Origin: an uncultured Cloacibacillus sp.
Lineage (GTDB): Bacteria; Synergistota; Synergistia; Synergistales; Synergistaceae
NCBI GenBank assembly: GCA_934511335.1
Contig: CAKSWL010000055.1
Coordinates: forward strand, 1-11,049
Length of the DNA: 11,049 nucleotides
Direction: 5' to 3'
The position numbers and the translations under genes are program-made. This document shows positions 7,463 through 11,049 of this stretch, in pieces. How positions within the stretch are numbered: position 1 is the first letter of the stretch; the number at the start of each line of letters is the position of its first letter. Under the pieces are notes generated by a model. The model saw only the letters and a list, made by a program, of their open reading frames with translations. It was not told the origin of the DNA and ran no database searches.

Positions 7463-7508
7463 AGAGCGATATGAATAAAAAGGACGGGGCCCCGGAGGGA
7501 TAAAAACA

Positions 7509-8132
7509 ATGGCTGAAAAAAAACGCCTCTACCTAATGCGGCACGCGAAGCCCGAGCTGCCGATGAACGGACGGATATATTACGGGCAGACCGACTACCC
7601 GCTCTCCGCAGCGGGGATCGCGGCGGCGGAAGAGACCGGAGAATACCTAAAGGGTAAAATTACCTTTGATCATCTATACGCGAGCGATATGATACGGGCG
7701 CAGCAAACGGCGAAGCTCGTCGCCCCCTACCTCCCGATCATCACCGTTCCCGCGCTTCGCGAGGTCAGCCTCGGCGAATGGGAGGGACGCGGCTATGACG
7801 AAGTCCGTGAGCAGTTTCGCGAGATATACGAGGCGCGCGGCGTGAAATTTGCCGAGGTGGCCCCTCCGGGGGGCGAGACCTTCCGTGAACTCCAGCGGCG
7901 CACGGCGCCGGCCTTTGAAGAGATACTTTCCGCCCACGAAAGCGGCAACATCCTTATCGTGGCGCACGGAGCGGCGATCTGGAGCGTTATGGCTGACCGC
8001 TTCGGCCTCGACCTCAACGAGATGTTCTTCTTCTCGCAGGACTACTGCGGCATTCACGTCGTGGAACCGGCGAACGGCCGTTTGCGGCTCTGTCAGTACA
8101 ACTGGCTCCCGCTGCTTAAAGCGGAAGGATAA
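7509..8132 (+). CDS. Histidine phosphatase family protein (phosphoglycerate mutase-like)
   Basis: A 207-residue cytoplasmic protein of the histidine phosphatase superfamily. The catalytic set is complete: the LMRHA motif with nucleophile His12 and Arg11, the second arginine Arg63 (SDMIRAQQTA), the acid Glu85 in LREVSLGEWEG, and the second histidine His153 (LIVAHGA). The early GRIYYGQTDYPLSAAG stretch resembles the GR...G..D.PLT pattern of alpha-ribazole phosphatase (CobC)/PhoE-like members. Substrate cannot be assigned because the superfamily covers sugar phosphates, nucleotides and cofactor precursors, and no cobalamin gene is nearby. GGAGGG lies 10 bases upstream of the ATG. It is the first gene of a co-directional cluster with the TPR protein (40-base gap) and the exported protein. 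Confidence 0.88.
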   Translation: MAEKKRLYLMRHAKPELPMNGRIYYGQTDYPLSAAGIAAAEETGEYLKGKITFDHLYASDMIRAQQTAKLVAPYLPIITVPALREVSLGEWEGRGYDEVREQFREIYEARGVKFAEVAPPGGETFRELQRRTAPAFEEILSAHESGNILIVAHGAAIWSVMADRFGLDLNEMFFFSQDYCGIHVVEPANGRLRLCQYNWLPLLKAEG

Positions 8133-8172
8133 AACATCCGGGCCTCGTAGCCCGTGAAAAGGTGGCGTCAAG

Positions 8173-8724
8173 ATGAAAAGAAAAAGAAATAGAGGCGGCG
8201 TGACGGCGGTCCTGGTGGCGGTGGCAGTTTTGGCGATGCTTGCCGCGACGGCGTGGCTTGTGCTGGGCATGATGAAAAGACACAATACCGAACGTGGGCT
8301 TGCCTATTTAGAAAGAGGCGACTACACACAGGCCGCGCTCTGCCTGGAAAAGGCGGCGCGCTATTCCCTGCGCCCCGACGCCGCGGTGCTCTTCCGCTTA
8401 GCGGAGGCGAGACTGCGGCTCGGCGACCCTGCGAAGGCGAAAGACAGCCTTGAAAAGGTCATCGCCATAGAGCCCCGGAACGCCCCCGCGAGATATGAGC
8501 TGGGGAAAATATACATTGGAGAGAAAAACTTCGGAGAGGCAAAAACCGAAATCACGGCGCTTGAAGAAATAGGCACGGAAGAGGCCCGCGAATATGCCGC
8601 CGAACTCAAAACGTCGATCCAGACAGGAGCGGTAAGGGGATTCTTTGACGAGCTCCTGAAAAAAATCATTCCCGGCGGCGTCCCCGACGCCCTGAAAAAT
8701 ATTGTCCCCGGGACCGAAGAATGA
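8173..8724 (+). CDS. Membrane-anchored TPR-repeat protein
   Basis: A 183-residue protein with a basic N-terminus (KRKRNR), one hydrophobic segment at about 10-33, then tetratricopeptide-like helical repeats at about 37-68, 71-103 and 105-135. Typical TPR positions are visible, for example RGLAYLERGDYTQAALCLEK and ARYELGKIYIGEKNFGEA. It is probably inserted with the repeats outside the cytoplasm and used for protein-protein contacts. The C-terminus has an amphipathic stretch (FFDELLKKIIPGG) and no recognised domain. The 40-base gap before it and 30-base gap after it suggest one transcript with its neighbours. It is not a known named gene to me; the partner could be the exported protein encoded next, which is only inferred from adjacency. 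Confidence 0.8.
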   Translation: MKRKRNRGGVTAVLVAVAVLAMLAATAWLVLGMMKRHNTERGLAYLERGDYTQAALCLEKAARYSLRPDAAVLFRLAEARLRLGDPAKAKDSLEKVIAIEPRNAPARYELGKIYIGEKNFGEAKTEITALEEIGTEEAREYAAELKTSIQTGAVRGFFDELLKKIIPGGVPDALKNIVPGTEE

Positions 8725-8754
8725 CCTCCCACGGGAGAAAGGACCAAATACGCG

Positions 8755-9720
8755 ATGCGGATAGAATATAAAGCGCCCTTGGCGGCGTTTTTGCTGCTTG
8801 GGCTGACGGCGTTTCCGGCATTCAGCGCCGACGCGCCGAAGGTGATAGATGTCGAGAAGAGCCCTCTTCATAAGAGCTTCTTCGAGATTCCCGTCGCGGT
8901 GGTGCCGCGCGCGGGCTACAACTTTAAAAAGACGGAGTCGGGCGTCGCCGATAACGGCAAAAAAGTTTCTCTGGACGCGGTGCTGCTCCACATGCCCTAT
9001 ACGCGGCTGCTCGACGAAATAACGAACGACTGCCTGAAAAAAGAGAACATGGAGGTCAAATCGCGCTTCTCCTTTATCTGGAACGGCAGCTCCGCCGAGC
9101 TCCTGAAAATATTCCAGCCCAACGGCAAAGTCGTGATCGGCAAATGGGTGCTGATCGTAGACCGCGGCGCTGATGCCTGCTGGATGATAAGCGGGGCCTA
9201 CAACGCCAAAGACGCTAAAGCCGCGCAGGCGGTGCTGGATACCATAAAGAGCGCCTGGTGGCCTGTGGATGCGGCGCCGGCCGCCGTCGGCACGCTGCCC
9301 GCGAACATCGACACCGAAGGGACTCCTTTTCGCATCGCGGGCTTCCGGCAGGACTCGCTGATATACACGAAGGACGGGCACATACCGACACAGGATGAGG
9401 ATCAAGCCCTCTTTGTGATTTCCCACTTTTCCGGCGAATACATCCCCGCGGAAAAACGCGAGCCTTTTGCGGAAAGACACATCGCCGAGGTCGAACGGGG
9501 GGCGAAGCTTGAGATAATATCGCAGACGCAGGAAACGATAAACGGGCTTCCCGCGGTCGTTACCGTAGCCTATACCGAGAGCGATCCGCGGGCCCTCATC
9601 TATCAGGCGGCCGTATTCAAATCCTTCAAGGTGACGCTGCTCGTGGGCATTGCCCGCGGGAACATCCCCGGAAACCTTGAAAGTTTCCATAAACTTACAG
9701 CCTCCTACAGCGAAAGCTGA
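8755..9720 (+). CDS. Exported protein of unknown function, possible internal duplication
   Basis: A 321-residue protein with a probable Sec signal peptide: basic start, hydrophobic core LAAFLLLGLTAF and likely cleavage near residue 24-25 (PAFSA). No lipobox cysteine is present. The mature part seems to hold two similar alpha/beta units, about 70-165 and 205-318. Each has a strand-rich stretch containing an NG turn (NGKVVIGKWVLIVDRG; NGLPAVVTVAYTE), a further strand pair and a closing helix that ends in an aromatic-containing motif (IKSAWW; HKLTASY). The pattern recalls small PsbP/MOG1-like or DUF1795-like exported domains, but that is a fold-level impression and not a match. The start at 8755 has a purine-rich GGAGAAAGGA upstream. 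It is the last intact gene of its cluster. Confidence 0.75.
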   Translation: MRIEYKAPLAAFLLLGLTAFPAFSADAPKVIDVEKSPLHKSFFEIPVAVVPRAGYNFKKTESGVADNGKKVSLDAVLLHMPYTRLLDEITNDCLKKENMEVKSRFSFIWNGSSAELLKIFQPNGKVVIGKWVLIVDRGADACWMISGAYNAKDAKAAQAVLDTIKSAWWPVDAAPAAVGTLPANIDTEGTPFRIAGFRQDSLIYTKDGHIPTQDEDQALFVISHFSGEYIPAEKREPFAERHIAEVERGAKLEIISQTQETINGLPAVVTVAYTESDPRALIYQAAVFKSFKVTLLVGIARGNIPGNLESFHKLTASYSES

Positions 9721-10026
9721 CGGTAAAAGCAAACCGTTGAAAGATGGTGAACAACCAGGCCCAGGCTGCGGAACTCATCATCGAGCGCGGCGAGGCGCGC
9801 GGCGGCAGGCCTATGAGAGCAAGGCGGCGGAGGTCAGAAACGCCGCGCGCGATATCGCCGCGACCCAGAGCGGCCATGTGATGCGTATGATCTCGCAGGC
9901 AGGGCCAGGCGGCCTTCCTTGACGGCCGTGCGCCGGTCTGCGTGCTTAAAGCCGCTAATCAGCGGCTTCCTAAACCCGCATGCAGACGAACTGGAAAGGC
10001 AAACCGCAAAAATTTGCAAAAAAGTA
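9721..10026. other. Stretch without an intact gene
   Basis: No intact coding region is supported. The GC-rich sequence from 9744 to about 9960 shows coding-like residue strings that switch frame (listed separately). A perfect hairpin with arms AAGCCGCT/AGCGGCTT (9949-9956, 9961-9968) has no following T run on the plus strand, so it is at best a weak end for the upstream cluster. Composition becomes more AT-rich approaching the tRNA promoter. Confidence 0.5.
9744..9968 (+). pseudogene. Possible frameshifted remnant of a small gene
   Basis: An ATG at 9744 opens a reading frame with VNNQAQAAELIIERGEA. The sequence then looks protein-like in another frame (RQAYESKAAEVRNAARDIAA, then SGHVMRMISQAG) and again in the first frame (QAAFLDGRAPVCVLKAAN). 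Joined, these give a helix-rich, Ala/Glu-rich polypeptide of about 70 residues. Two frame changes would be needed, near 9795 and 9904. I recognise no family. Random GC-rich sequence can give such strings, so confidence is low. Confidence 0.25.
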
Positions 10027-10056
10027 TTGCGCCAACCGCAGGAGTCGTGATAGACT
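10027..10056 (+). promoter_or_regulatory. Promoter of tRNA-Arg
   Basis: TTGCGC (10027-10032) and TAGACT (10051-10056) are separated by 18 bases, with TG one base before the -10 (TGATAGACT, extended -10). The predicted start near 10063 leaves a short leader before the tRNA at 10072. Confidence 0.55.
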
Positions 10057-10071
10057 AACATTTGTGCAAGC

Positions 10072-10148
<77 letters not shown>

Positions 10149-10169
10149 TTAAATAAGACAATCGCAGTC

Positions 10170-10203
10170 AGGGCTTAGGCGGTTCGCCTAAGCTCTTCTT
10201 TTA
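10170..10203 (+). terminator. Intrinsic terminator of tRNA-Arg
   Basis: A 12-base-pair hairpin: GGGCTTAGGCG, loop GTT, CGCCTAAGCTC with an outer A-T pair. It is followed by TCTTTTA on the plus strand. The minus strand lacks a T tract directly after the hairpin, so it mainly serves the tRNA and not the convergent pglZ. Confidence 0.85.
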
Positions 10204-10218
10204 CCTTTTGGTTCAAAA

Positions 10219-11049
10219 TTAAAAACCGAAATCATCCGCGAAGGCGATGTCTACCGCCATTTCGTACTTCAAAGCAGGCTCGGCAAAGCTATTATTTGAA
10301 TCTAAATACGCGACGAGATAATATCTCTTGTCACTGCGATATCTTCTATTCTTAAAGGTGAACTTAAGCCGAGAAATACGTTTTGCCGCCTCCGGCTCAC
10401 GGCTTTTTGCCTCAAATGTCACTTCATTGGAAATTTTCTCGTTATCCTCAGAGACAAAAAACAATTTATAGGCAGCCTCCTTGACGACATCCGTCACCGG
10501 CTCTATCTGATAGAACTCCAGCGACTGCGCCAGGCTGGTAATCTTTTTCGTGGTGCTGATAAAATCTATCGCCGCGAGCCTCGTCTCCTGATGTCCGACA
10601 GCCGTCCTCACATCCAGCACGGGGATCAGCATCTCTTGCGGGGATACGCCGCCATGCACGTAATTCTGCCCGCCGCCAGCCGTTTTAAAGATACTCGTCC
10701 CGGAAGGAACTGCTACATTCAAAGGACAGCCTCCTAAAAACACGGATATATCATAATTTTTCACGCCGTCCGCATCAATGAGATCACGGCCTATGACATA
10801 GCGCTTACCTATGTAAAATCCCTTGAGCTCCGAGGCGCTAATTTTGTCATACTCCCGTATTTTGTCGCGTTTATATATAAAACCGTGATCAGCGGTAATT
10901 ATAAAATGCCTTGCCGACACGTCCTCCGTCAGGCGACGAATCATCCGGCGTATTTCTTTTACTGATTCAGCGCAGGCGGAAAAGACCTCGTTCTCCGTAT
11001 TTGCCTTGTCGCCGCGCGCATCTATCTGATTATGGTAGACATATATAAC
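10219..11049 (-). CDS. pglZ: BREX phage-defence protein PglZ (type A), C-terminal part
   Basis: The last 276 residues of a protein that continues past the right edge; the frame is open from base 11049. Residues 1-34 (VYHNQIDARGDKANTENEVF onward) match the conserved segment of type A PglZ, in which a nucleotide-metal region carries IDARGDK. TADHGFIY (visible residues 52-59) is the alkaline-phosphatase-superfamily metal site. HGGVSPQEMLIPV (about 132-144) supplies a further histidine and is also typical. Full-length type A PglZ is about 830-850 residues. The family is a metal-dependent phosphodiesterase-like protein needed in BREX, which methylates host DNA and blocks phage replication. The gene is convergent with the tRNA and ends 70 bases from it. 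Normally pglX precedes and brxL follows pglZ; no brxL follows here. A BREX context is therefore expected to the right but not seen in this window. Confidence 0.9.
   Translation of the reverse strand, partial: VIYVYHNQIDARGDKANTENEVFSACAESVKEIRRMIRRLTEDVSARHFIITADHGFIYKRDKIREYDKISASELKGFYIGKRYVIGRDLIDADGVKNYDISVFLGGCPLNVAVPSGTSIFKTAGGGQNYVHGGVSPQEMLIPVLDVRTAVGHQETRLAAIDFISTTKKITSLAQSLEFYQIEPVTDVVKEAAYKLFFVSEDNEKISNEVTFEAKSREPEAAKRISRLKFTFKNRRYRSDKRYYLVAYLDSNNSFAEPALKYEMAVDIAFADDFGF

Noticed and set aside
8398..9732. Open frame of 444 codons on the minus strand
   Set aside because: It is antisense to the TPR and exported-protein genes, which have clear motifs, a signal peptide and ribosome sites. 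The antisense product has low complexity and no domain.

Overview
The window is chromosomal DNA of a bacterium with GC-rich coding sequence. An AT-rich block sits at the left end and the start of a probable defence locus at the right end. The split pyruvate-phosphate-dikinase-like pair, the glycerol dehydrogenase and the codon use suggest an anaerobic fermenter. A Synergistota member such as Cloacibacillus is my best guess, but this is inference and no 16S rRNA or marker gene is present.

Layout. (1) 1-1260 is strikingly AT-rich and holds one LysR-type regulator gene, probably acquired. (2) 1332-2229 is a decayed M20-family metallopeptidase gene with at least four frame changes, lost metal ligands and a missing C-terminal part. 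(3) 2346-5832 (minus) is a two-gene operon of paralogous PEP/pyruvate-binding proteins. Both have the ATP-grasp half of PPDK/PEP synthase, no phosphohistidine or TIM-barrel domain, and a shared C-terminal domain with a GPGRWGSSNP-type motif. A good sigma70-like promoter precedes them. (4) 5833-6261 is a divergent control region with a long imperfect hairpin, a promoter and a perfect inverted repeat upstream of gldA. (5) 6262-7347 is gldA, NAD-dependent glycerol dehydrogenase, closed by a strong intrinsic terminator. (6) 7509-9720 is a co-directional cluster: a histidine-phosphatase family enzyme, a membrane-anchored TPR protein and a secreted protein of unknown function. (7) 9721-10071 has no intact gene; it holds a possible broken coding remnant and the promoter of a tRNA. 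(8) 10072-10148 is tRNA-Arg(CCU) with encoded CCA, an A-C mismatch in its acceptor stem and its own terminator. (9) 10219-11049 (minus) is the C-terminal part of a type A PglZ, the alkaline-phosphatase-like protein of BREX phage defence systems. It enters from beyond the right edge.

The metabolic genes fit glycerol/C3 metabolism: GldA makes dihydroxyacetone, and the PPDK-like pair may act around the PEP/pyruvate node, though the latter link is only suggested by position. The tRNA-Arg next to pglZ looks like the boundary of a defence island, with the rest of the BREX locus expected to the right of the window. The clearest novelty candidates are the tandem split PPDK-like pair and the pglZ gene that ends the locus without brxL after it.
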